Shown here piece after piece: positions 6,622 to 12,463 of a DNA stretch of 12,463 bases. How positions within the stretch are numbered: position 1 is the stretch's first letter; each line of letters opens with the position of its first letter. The stretch lies in the NCBI GenBank assembly GCA_050013415.1, contig JBEKFH010000110.1, forward strand, positions 1 to 12,463. The letters are read 5' to 3'. A model generated the notes under the pieces. That model searched no databases, had not been told where the DNA came from, and saw only the letters and a program-made list of their open reading frames with translations. The DNA comes from Palsa-506 sp050013415. GTDB lineage: Bacteria; Actinomycetota; Actinomycetes; Streptosporangiales; Streptosporangiaceae. The position numbers and the translations under genes were made by a program.

Positions 6622-7218
6622 CTAGGCCGAGCCGCGGCGGGCGAACCCGGCGGCGAGCGGCTGAGCGCTGATGATGCCGCGCCCGTCCATGGACGCCGCG
6701 CAGGCCATGAACCCGTGCCGGACCGCGACGTCAGACTTCGCGCCGGGCAGGCGGACGACGAGCCAGTGCACGGTGACCGGATGGCACGTCCCCGCCGGGT
6801 AGTTCGCCGCGTTGGCGATCTGCAGCCAGGCATGCGCGGTCCCGCCCGGCAGGACCTGGACCGGATGGGCGGCCACGGCCGCATCCCGCGACGCGGGCGC
6901 GCCGATCCGGTGACCATCGCCGGTGGCGAACCAGGCGCCGGGATAGCCATCCAGCCGGCAGCTGGCAGCGGCGGCGCTGGTGACCTCGATGGGGTAGTAG
7001 TCGTTCCCCGTCGCGACTCCTTCCGCGGCGAAATCGACCCTTACCTTCAGCGCGGACGCGGCGCAGGAGGCTTCCGCGCTTCCGGTCGCCGACCTGCCCG
7101 GGCTGGCCGTGCCGCCTGCCGAACCGCAGGCCGCCAGGACAAGCGCGGCGGAGCAGGCGGCAGCGGCGGCGGCGACTCCCCGGGCTGAGCCCGGGCCTCG
7201 CGTGATGCGTAATCTCAT
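6622..7218 (-). CDS. DUF4232 domain lipoprotein (downstream paralog)
   Basis: 198-residue secreted lipoprotein. The signal peptide has a basic start (MRLRITRGPGSAR), an Ala-rich core and the lipobox LVLAAC, so Cys31 would be lipidated and the protein anchored outside the membrane. The domain begins at SCAASALKV and has YYPIEVTSAAAASCRLDGYPGAWF, which is typical of DUF4232, a common actinobacterial extracytoplasmic domain of unknown function. Four mature-domain cysteines could form disulfides. ATG 7218 has GAGAGGA 7 nt upstream. It lies 31 nt after the paralog encoded at 7250-7933 and is probably its operon partner. No enzymatic motif is visible. Confidence 0.85.
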   Translation of the reverse strand: MRLRITRGPGSARGVAAAAAACSAALVLAACGSAGGTASPGRSATGSAEASCAASALKVRVDFAAEGVATGNDYYPIEVTSAAAASCRLDGYPGAWFATGDGHRIGAPASRDAAVAAHPVQVLPGGTAHAWLQIANAANYPAGTCHPVTVHWLVVRLPGAKSDVAVRHGFMACAASMDGRGIISAQPLAAGFARRGSA

Positions 7219-7249
7219 CGGATGTTCCTCTCAGTGCTGGGATATGGCA

Positions 7250-7933
7250 TTAGGAGCCCGGGGTGACCGCCTGCACGCTGAGGATCCTGACCAGCTTGCG
7301 GTGCGCGGAGCAGGCCGGGGCGGTGAAGCTGAGGTAGATCGGCGCCGTCTGGTTCGGCGGGTAGACCTTCAGCGTGTGCGCGGTCACCAGCCGGCACTCC
7401 GCGGCGGGGTAGTTCAGCGCGTCGACCACCTGCAGCATGGAGTGGGCGGTGGCGCCGGGCGCGAGGGTGACAAGATGGCTGGCGACCAGCGGGTTCCTGC
7501 TCGCCGCGCGGCCGATCTGGCTGCCGCCGGCTTCCGTGACGAACGAGACACCGGGGTAGCCGAGCAGCGTGCAGGCGGCGGCCGAGGTGTTGGTGAAGTT
7601 CAGCGAGTAGTAGGTGCTGCCGGCCGCGCCGTTTCCCGCCCCGATCGTCGCGGGCAGCGCCGAGGTCGCGCACGCCGGGGGCACGCTGGCCGACGGCGAC
7701 GGCGTGGCCGTGGGAGTGCTGGCCGGCGGCGTGGCGGTGGTGGTCTCCGTCACCCGGGGAGCGGGCGCGCCGACGTTACTTCTGGTCGAGCCGCAGGCGG
7801 CGGCCAGCATCGCGACCCCGCAGAGCGCCGCAGCCGCGGCCGCGCGCTGCGGACCGCGCCGCAGATCACGCCGCAGACCGCGCCGCAGGTCGTGCCCCGG
7901 ATCGCGCCCGAGATCGCGGTGGGATGAGGTCAT
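7250..7933 (-). CDS. DUF4232 domain lipoprotein (upstream paralog)
   Basis: 227 residues. An unusually long Arg-rich n-region (about 30 residues, with LRRG/LRRD repeats) precedes a short Ala-rich core and the lipobox MLAAAC, so Cys47 is the lipidation site. A Thr/Pro/Ser linker (TETTTATPPASTPTATPSPS) then leads to the DUF4232 domain with YYSLNFTNTSAAACTLLGYPGVSF and a late cysteine in TAPACSAH. It aligns by eye with the downstream gene throughout the domain (CxLxGYPG, TAHxxLQ, NYPAxxC), which shows tandem duplication. ATG 7933 has AAGGG 8 nt upstream. The start could be internal if the Arg-rich region is not translated, but no well-placed alternative is seen. Confidence 0.85.
   Translation of the reverse strand: MTSSHRDLGRDPGHDLRRGLRRDLRRGPQRAAAAAALCGVAMLAAACGSTRSNVGAPAPRVTETTTATPPASTPTATPSPSASVPPACATSALPATIGAGNGAAGSTYYSLNFTNTSAAACTLLGYPGVSFVTEAGGSQIGRAASRNPLVASHLVTLAPGATAHSMLQVVDALNYPAAECRLVTAHTLKVYPPNQTAPIYLSFTAPACSAHRKLVRILSVQAVTPGS
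7857..7892 (-). repeat. 12-nt in-frame tandem repeat x3 in a signal peptide n-region
   Basis: Units cgccgcagatca, cgccgcagaccg and cgccgcaggtcg (plus strand) lie end to end. On the minus strand they encode the alternating LRRG/LRRD residues before the hydrophobic core of the upstream DUF4232 lipoprotein. Confidence 0.85.
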
Positions 7934-8127
7934 CGCAGTGTCCCTTGTCCTGGCGGGTGGCCTCGCGGATGATCTCCCCGAGACCTTGTGACACCTACGA
8001 CGCCGGTGGCACCGGGCTGGTTGCGGCTCGCGCCGCCGGCCTGGTCACAATCCGGCCGCGACCGCGATGAGCGGCATGCTCCCGCGCGGTAGCGTCGTGA
8101 TGATCCTTCCCAGCGCTGGAGGCGCCC

Positions 8128-10065
8128 ATGCCCGGCCAGGCCGCGTTCACCACCAGGCCGCAACTTGCCGGGACCTTCGGCATGGTCGCCGCGACGCACT
8201 GGCTGGCCGCCGGGACCGGCATGGCCGTGCTGGAGAAGGGCGGCAACGCGTTCGACGCCGCCGTGGCCGCCGGTCTCGTACTGCAGGTAGTCGAGCCGCA
8301 CCTGAACGGGCCCGCGGGGGAAGTGCCGGTGCTGGGCTTCGACGCGGCGTCCGGTGACGTCTTCGTGCTGGACGGGCAGGGCCCGGCCCCGGCCGCCGCC
8401 ACGCTCGGGCACTTCGCGTCGCTCGGGCTGGACCTGGTCCCCGGTACCGGCCTGCTCGCGGCCTGCGTGCCGGCCGCGTTCGGCACCTGGATGCTGCTGC
8501 TGCAGCGGTACGGCAGCCTGGCCCTGCGCGAGGTGATGCAGTACGCGATCGGCTACGCGCGGGACGGTTACCCGCTGCCGCCTACCGCGAGCGCGGCCAT
8601 CGCGGCGGTGGCCGGCACCTTCCGCGATCACTGGCCGGCCTCGGCCGAGATTTACCTGGGCAACGGGATGCCGGCGCCAGGCTCCCGTTTCGAAAATCGC
8701 GCACTGGCGGCCGTCTACGCTCGCATCCTGGCCGAGGCGGAGGCCGCGGGGGCGGGCCGAGACGCGCAGATCGAGGCGGCCCGCCGGGCCTTCTACGAGG
8801 GGTTCGTCGCCGACGCCATCGAGGATTACCTCGGCGAGGCGGAGGTCATGGACGTCACCGGGCAGCCGCACCGCGGCGTGCTGGCCGGCCAGGACCTGGC
8901 AGGCTGGCGGGCCGCGGTGGAGGAGCCGGTGACCTTCGGCTACGCCGGCCTGACCGTCTGCAAGACCGGTCCGTGGGGGCAGGGGCCGGTCTTCCTGCAG
9001 CAACTCGCGCTGCTCAGCGGGTTCGACCTGGCGGCGATGGGCCAGGGCAGCGCTGATTTCATCCACACCGTGGTGGAGTGCGCGAAGCTGGCGTTCGCCG
9101 ACCGGGAGGCCTGGTACGGCGACCCGCGCTGGTCCGACGTGCCGATGGAGGCGCTGCTGTCGCCGGAGTACGCCGGCCAGCGGCGGCGGCTGGTGACCGG
9201 CGAGGCGTCGGGTGACCTGGTTCCCGGAGCGCCCGGCGGCGCGGCGCCGCGGCTGCCCGGCTACGCGCTGGCCGGCTTCCCCGGCGCGGCAGGCGCGGCA
9301 GGCGCGGACGGTGCGGCATTCGCCGGCGGGGCGGCCCCGGCCGGCCTGGCCCCGGGTGCGCGCGGCCATGACGCGGGCGTCGGCGAGCCGCTGGCGGGAC
9401 AGGCCGGGCAGCCCGGATCAGCGCCCCCCCTGGCTCCCGAGCTCGGCCCCGGCGACACCTGCCACCTCGACGTCGCCGACCGGTTCGGCAACATGGTGTC
9501 GGCCACGCCGAGCGGCGGCTGGCTGCAGAGCTCCCCGGTTATCCCCGGGCTCGGGTTCTGCCTCGGCACCAGGGCGCAGATGTTCACCCTCACCCCTGGC
9601 TTCGCCAGCACACTCGCGCCCAGGCGCCGCCCGCGGACGACGCTCTCGCCCGGCCTGGCGCTGCGGGACGGCGAGCCGTACCTGGCGTTCGGGACTCCCG
9701 GCGGCGACCAGCAGGACCAGTGGGCGCTCTCCTTTTTCCTCAACCACGTGCACTTCGGCATGAACCTGCAGGAGGCGATCGACGCGCCCGGCTTCCACAC
9801 CGACCATTTCCCCTCGTCGTTCTACCCGCGCGGCTCGCTGCCCCGGTCGCTGGCCATCGAGGCGCGGGCCGGGGAGCGGGTGATCGCGGAACTCCGGCGG
9901 CGCGGGCACCAGGTAGAGGTCATGCCGCCGTGGTCGCTCGGCCGGGTCAGCGCGGTCGGCCGGTTGAGCGCGCCCGGCCCGGTCAGCGCGGCCGGCCGCG
10001 GCGGCGGGTTCCTGTGCGCGGGCGCGAACCCGCGGGGAATGCAGGGCTACGCGGTCGGCCGCTGA
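8128..10065 (+). CDS. Gamma-glutamyltransferase family protein (Ntn hydrolase)
   Basis: 645-residue precursor of the GGT family, whose members self-cleave before a Thr to form large and small subunits and move or hydrolyse gamma-glutamyl groups. The large-subunit half has the usual GMVAATHWLAAGTGMAVLEKGGNAFDAAVA. The predicted nucleophile is Thr444 in GDTCHLDVADRFGNMVSATP, followed by the SGGWLQSSP and FGTPGGDQQDQW segments of the small subunit. No signal peptide is visible, unlike classical periplasmic GGT, so it is probably cytoplasmic. A Gly/Ala/Pro-rich stretch of ~60 residues directly precedes Thr444. ATG 8128 has GGAGG 5 nt upstream; TAGCGT at 8090-8095 is a possible -10. It is divergent from the DUF4232 pair, with 194 nt between them. 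The substrate is uncertain. Confidence 0.92.
   Translation: MPGQAAFTTRPQLAGTFGMVAATHWLAAGTGMAVLEKGGNAFDAAVAAGLVLQVVEPHLNGPAGEVPVLGFDAASGDVFVLDGQGPAPAAATLGHFASLGLDLVPGTGLLAACVPAAFGTWMLLLQRYGSLALREVMQYAIGYARDGYPLPPTASAAIAAVAGTFRDHWPASAEIYLGNGMPAPGSRFENRALAAVYARILAEAEAAGAGRDAQIEAARRAFYEGFVADAIEDYLGEAEVMDVTGQPHRGVLAGQDLAGWRAAVEEPVTFGYAGLTVCKTGPWGQGPVFLQQLALLSGFDLAAMGQGSADFIHTVVECAKLAFADREAWYGDPRWSDVPMEALLSPEYAGQRRRLVTGEASGDLVPGAPGGAAPRLPGYALAGFPGAAGAAGADGAAFAGGAAPAGLAPGARGHDAGVGEPLAGQAGQPGSAPPLAPELGPGDTCHLDVADRFGNMVSATPSGGWLQSSPVIPGLGFCLGTRAQMFTLTPGFASTLAPRRRPRTTLSPGLALRDGEPYLAFGTPGGDQQDQWALSFFLNHVHFGMNLQEAIDAPGFHTDHFPSSFYPRGSLPRSLAIEARAGERVIAELRRRGHQVEVMPPWSLGRVSAVGRLSAPGPVSAAGRGGGFLCAGANPRGMQGYAVGR
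9283..9318 (+). repeat. 9-nt in-frame tandem repeat x4 before the GGT cleavage site
   Basis: Units at 9283-9291, 9292-9300, 9301-9309 and 9310-9318 encode GAA, GAA, GAD and GAA in the linker upstream of the predicted nucleophile Thr444. Confidence 0.85.
9940..9993 (+). repeat. 18-nt in-frame tandem repeat x3 near the GGT C-terminus
   Basis: Units at 9940-9957, 9958-9975 and 9976-9993 encode GRVSAV, GRLSAP and GPVSAA. They insert between the strand ending VEVMPPWSL and the closing GGGFLCAGANPRG segment. Confidence 0.85.
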
Positions 10066-10275
10066 GGTCGTCCTGCTGTGCCAGGACCGCCTGTTCTTGC
10101 TCCGGGGTGAAGCCGCGGGCCAGCGGCGGCTCGCCGCGCTGGCGGACAGGTCGGTCCCGGTCCTGCCCCGGCCGAGCAAGGTCACCTCGGCTCCGGCGCG
10201 CAGGGCGTCCGCCACGATGGCGCGGCCCACGAAAGACGTACCGCCCAGGACAAGGATCCGCACGGACCTGAACAT
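10066..10275 (-). pseudogene. Remnant of an NAD-dependent epimerase/dehydratase gene
   Basis: ATG 10275 opens MFRSVRILVLGGT followed by SFVGRAIVADALRAGAEVTLLGRGR, the Rossmann NAD-binding start of an extended SDR/epimerase. After about 43 residues the frame turns to Arg/Ser-rich sequence without family features and runs antisense into the GGT gene. In another minus-strand frame the same stretch reads RGEPPLARGFTPEQEQAVLAQ (10140-10078 or so). This resembles the extreme C-terminus of the same reductase group (G-x-PE-E-x-VLA), though that match is weak. The simplest reading is an internal deletion joining the two ends out of frame, with loss of more than 200 residues including the catalytic YxxxK. 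A sequencing error cannot explain so much missing protein. No ribosome site of note precedes it, and it is presumed non-functional. The rest of the gap (10276-10372) shows nothing I can name. Confidence 0.65.
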
Positions 10276-10372
10276 TACCCAGGCCCGGGAGCCAGGCAGC
10301 CGCGAGGAAGTCTGGCGCGATGCCGGGCCCGGTGGGCCAGGACGGGAGTCGGCCAGGCGCATCGCTCGTCGG

Positions 10373-11179
10373 TCAGGCCGGCGGCAGCGCCGCGGCGGTC
10401 AGTTCGCCGGCCAGCACCGTCACGGCGTGGCCGGCCAGCAGAACCCGGTCCGCCGCCAGCCGCACCCGCACGGTGCCGCCGCGCGGCGACGCCTGGAAGC
10501 CGGTCAGCTCGGCCCGGCCCAGCCGCCCGGACCAGTACGGGCCTAGCGTGCAGTGCGCCGAGCCGGTCACCGGGTCCTCCGCCACCCCGACCGCCGGGGC
10601 GAAGAAGCGGGAGACGAAGTCGGCGCCCGCCCGGGACGCGGGCGCGGTGACGATCGCGCCGCGCTGCGTGCTGGCCGCCAGCTTGTCCGGATCCGGCCGC
10701 AGGCTCGTCACCTCGTCCTCGGCGGCGACGACCACGAGGAAGTCCTCGGGGGCACGCCCGGTCCAGACCGGCGCCGTGACGCCGAGCGCGTCGAGCAGGC
10801 CGGCCGGCGGCTCTTCCTCGCTGGCCGGCCGGGCCGGGAAGTCGAGCACGATCATGCCGCCGTCACGCCGCGCGGTCAGCGTGCCGCTGGCCGACTCGAA
10901 CGCGACCGTCTCGCCCGCCCCGGCCAGCCCTGTCTCGAACAGGACATGCGCGCTGGCCAGGGTCGCGTGCCCGCATAGCGCCACCTCGACGACGGGCGTG
11001 AACCAGCGCAGCAGCCAGCCGTCCCCTCGAGGCTCGACGAAGGCGGTCTCGGCCAGGTTCATCTCGGCCGCGAGCCGCTGCATCCACCGGGAGTCCGCCG
11101 GCCGGTCGAGCAGGCAGACGGCCGCCGGGTTGCCGGCAAACGCCGCGTCCGCGAAAGCATCGACCTGGAAAATCCGCAT
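10373..11179 (-). CDS. PhzF family isomerase/epimerase-like protein
   Basis: 268 residues, the normal size for the family, which has a two-lobed diaminopimelate-epimerase-like fold. It opens MRIFQVDAFADAAFAGNPAAV, carries the likely catalytic acid Glu44 in NLAETAFV, RWFTPVVEVALCGHATLASAH at the end of strand one, and GVAEDPVTGSAHCTLGPYW in the second lobe. All are standard PhzF motifs. True PhzF isomerises a phenazine precursor, but no other phenazine genes are present, so a housekeeping or unknown isomerase role is more likely. ATG 11179 has no Shine-Dalgarno; TAATAT lies 9 nt upstream. It is divergent from the right-hand lipoprotein gene. Confidence 0.93.
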   Translation of the reverse strand: MRIFQVDAFADAAFAGNPAAVCLLDRPADSRWMQRLAAEMNLAETAFVEPRGDGWLLRWFTPVVEVALCGHATLASAHVLFETGLAGAGETVAFESASGTLTARRDGGMIVLDFPARPASEEEPPAGLLDALGVTAPVWTGRAPEDFLVVVAAEDEVTSLRPDPDKLAASTQRGAIVTAPASRAGADFVSRFFAPAVGVAEDPVTGSAHCTLGPYWSGRLGRAELTGFQASPRGGTVRVRLAADRVLLAGHAVTVLAGELTAAALPPA

Positions 11180-11188
11180 AACTGCAGG

Positions 11189-11194
11189 ATATTA
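11189..11194 (-). promoter_or_regulatory. Putative -10 (TAATAT) for the PhzF-family gene
   Basis: TAATAT on the minus strand is one of the few AT-rich hexamers in the window and ends 9 nt before ATG 11179. The expected transcript would have at most 2-3 nt ahead of the ATG, which fits the missing Shine-Dalgarno. The -35 is unclear. Confidence 0.5.
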
Positions 11195-11288
11195 CGCAGC
11201 CCTCGCGGCGAGCCAGGCCGCCAGCGCCGCGAGCACGCCGGGGGCGGTCGAGCGGAACCAGCCAGGTACCCGGCGCCGTCCAAAAGGC

Positions 11289-12463
11289 ATGACACGCAGA
11301 TGCGGCCAGGTGCGCTGGGCGCTCGCCGCCGCGGCCATGCTCGCCGTGGCCGCGCTGGCTGCCGGGTGCAGCTCCACGCCCGGCGCCCGGGCCTCCGCGC
11401 CGGGGGCCCGGGTCTCCGGCGTTCCCGGGCCGGCGGACTCTGGCTCGGCGCCGCTGCTGCCGGCGGCGTCACGCGGCGCCGCCAGGCAGCCGTCGCAGTT
11501 CATCTCGCTCCGCCTCGAGCCCAGGCGGCTTCGTGCCAGCAACCCGGCCAGCTACCTCGAGGTCGCGGTCAGCAATTCCACGACGGGCGCGATCATCCGG
11601 CGGCTGCTCCCGGCCAGCCGGGACGGCATGCGGGTAACGGGCCTCGCGCTGGACCGGACGGGCAACCTGTGGATCACCTACAGCCGGGGGCCGGTCTCCC
11701 GCGGCGACACCGAAGGGGGTGATCCGCGCCCGGACAGCTGCGGCAACATGATCACCATCCTGCACGCCGGCACCGGCCGGGTCACGACATTCCTGCGGAC
11801 CGGCGACAGCGTCCTGATCAGCGGCGCGGCGCCGAGCCCGGACGGCCGGCTGCTCGCCTACGGCGAGTCCGGCTGCGCCACCGGCTACCTCGACTCCTAC
11901 CTGCGAGTCACCGACCTGGGCACCGGGCGGAGCTGGACCATCGGGCAGGGACTCCCGCGCTGTCACCTCATCACCGATCCGTCCTGGAGTACCGACGGCC
12001 GGGCGCTGATCGTCGGCTACGCCCCGGCCGCCAAGCCCGCCTACTCCGGCCCGCAGGGCACCTGCCTGCAGCCGCGCCGCGAGCGGGTCGTCAGCCTCAC
12101 GCCCGGTGCGGCCCAGCCCGGGCTGGCCGGCGCCGCCGCCGAGGCGGACCCTGGATGTCAGATCACTTCCGCGACAGGCACCGCCGGCGGCGGCATCCTG
12201 GCGATCGAGGCGTGCGGCCGCGAGGGCTATATGCAGGGCCGTGCCCGGCTGCTGGTCTTCGGCCCGCGCCTCGGCCTGGCCAGGCGGATCACGCTGGGAC
12301 GCTGCACCGACGGCAACGAGCTCAGCCCGGATCTCTCCGGCCAGAGCGTGCTGGTGAGCGCCTACCTCTACTGCAACCCGCCAGGGCGGCCCGGGCCGGT
12401 CACCCGGCTGTGGAGTTACGCCGGCGGCGCGCTCCGCCTGGTCACCAGCGTGCCCGGGGACTC
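11289..12463 (+). CDS. Lipoprotein with TolB/WD40-like beta-propeller repeats (partial)
   Basis: Open to the right edge after 391 codons. The signal peptide MTRRCGQVRWALAAAAML ends in the lipobox LAAGC (Cys27 lipidated), followed by a Pro/Ser/Ala linker. The rest has blade-like repeats: GLALDRTGNLWITYS, GAAPSPDGRLLAYGE, DPSWSTDGRALIVGY and ELSPDLSGQSVLVSA, matching the (L)SPDG-type motif of TolB/WD40 propellers. Several cysteines (CGN, GCA, RCH, TCL, GCQ, ACG, RCT, YCN) suggest disulfides in an exported protein. The role is unknown; such proteins often bind partners or polymers at the cell surface. The start is uncertain because AAAAGG lies only 1 nt before ATG 11289; GTG 11310 is an alternative. 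Internal positions and GC3 bias support this frame to the window end. Confidence 0.82.
   Translation, partial: MTRRCGQVRWALAAAAMLAVAALAAGCSSTPGARASAPGARVSGVPGPADSGSAPLLPAASRGAARQPSQFISLRLEPRRLRASNPASYLEVAVSNSTTGAIIRRLLPASRDGMRVTGLALDRTGNLWITYSRGPVSRGDTEGGDPRPDSCGNMITILHAGTGRVTTFLRTGDSVLISGAAPSPDGRLLAYGESGCATGYLDSYLRVTDLGTGRSWTIGQGLPRCHLITDPSWSTDGRALIVGYAPAAKPAYSGPQGTCLQPRRERVVSLTPGAAQPGLAGAAAEADPGCQITSATGTAGGGILAIEACGREGYMQGRARLLVFGPRLGLARRITLGRCTDGNELSPDLSGQSVLVSAYLYCNPPGRPGPVTRLWSYAGGALRLVTSVPGD
11379..11420 (+). repeat. 21-nt in-frame duplication in the lipoprotein linker
   Basis: Units 11379-11399 and 11400-11420 encode PGARASA and PGARVSG, directly after the lipobox of the propeller lipoprotein. 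Confidence 0.75.

Noticed and set aside
6474..6950. Longer DUF885 protein reading through the leader repeats
   Set aside because: The extension translates tandem repeats, the terminator hairpin and the end of the lipoprotein gene; family similarity begins at MDELTPRL.
7930..9369. Long minus-strand open frame opposite the GGT gene
   Set aside because: It has the wrong codon-position GC pattern, Arg/Gly/Pro-rich low-complexity product and no family motif. The plus strand carries a clear GGT with catalytic motifs.
10097..10546. Plus-strand open frame across the gap before the PhzF-family gene
   Set aside because: It is antisense to the epimerase remnant and PhzF, Arg/Gly/Pro-rich, and without any recognisable domain.
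10373..11179. Phenazine biosynthesis locus
   Set aside because: Only a PhzF-family gene is present. No PhzA/B, D, E or G homolog is in the window, and most PhzF-family genes are unrelated to phenazines.

Overview
The window is very GC-rich. Its genes have strong GC3 bias, GTG and TTG starts, GGAGG-type ribosome sites, LAAC/AAGC lipoboxes and a 3Fe-4S ferredoxin paired with a P450. This fits a chromosomal segment of a high-GC actinomycete, possibly a Streptosporangiales-like lineage (tentative). There is no rRNA, tRNA, CRISPR array, transposase or phage gene, so it reads as an ordinary mosaic of small operons.

Layout from left to right. (1) A partial minus-strand GT39/ArnT-like membrane glycosyltransferase runs off the left edge and has a long repetitive Pro-rich N-terminus. 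(2) Divergent from it is a DesK/NarL-type two-component pair, joined by an ATGA overlap. (3) A minus-strand block reads DUF885 peptidase-like protein, then a 3Fe-4S ferredoxin, a cytochrome P450 and a VOC protein. Ferredoxin, P450 and VOC are tightly packed and form a convincing monooxygenase/electron-donor operon. (4) Two tandem paralogous DUF4232 lipoproteins lie on the minus strand, ended by a perfect 12-bp inverted repeat. (5) A gamma-glutamyltransferase-family gene lies on the plus strand. (6) A short remnant of an NAD-dependent epimerase gene follows. (7) A PhzF-family gene is on the minus strand. (8) Divergent from it, a lipoprotein with TolB/WD40-like repeats runs off the right edge.

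The main working unit is ferredoxin to P450 to VOC: the ferredoxin passes electrons to the P450, and the VOC protein may act on the product or protect against it. The sensor kinase and its regulator form a second unit with unknown targets. The two DUF4232 lipoproteins and the propeller lipoprotein are expected on the outer face of the cytoplasmic membrane.

Two patterns cut across gene boundaries. First, short in-frame tandem duplications (units of 9, 12, 15, 18, 21, 30 and 36 nt) expand low-complexity segments in at least six genes. Second, several starts without a Shine-Dalgarno sequence sit 6-9 nt after a TANNNT hexamer, which suggests leaderless transcription. I see no clear new defence or biosynthetic system. 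The most notable items are the leaderless/repeat promoter of the DUF885 gene, the internally deleted epimerase remnant, and the expanded linkers at catalytic or regulatory sites.
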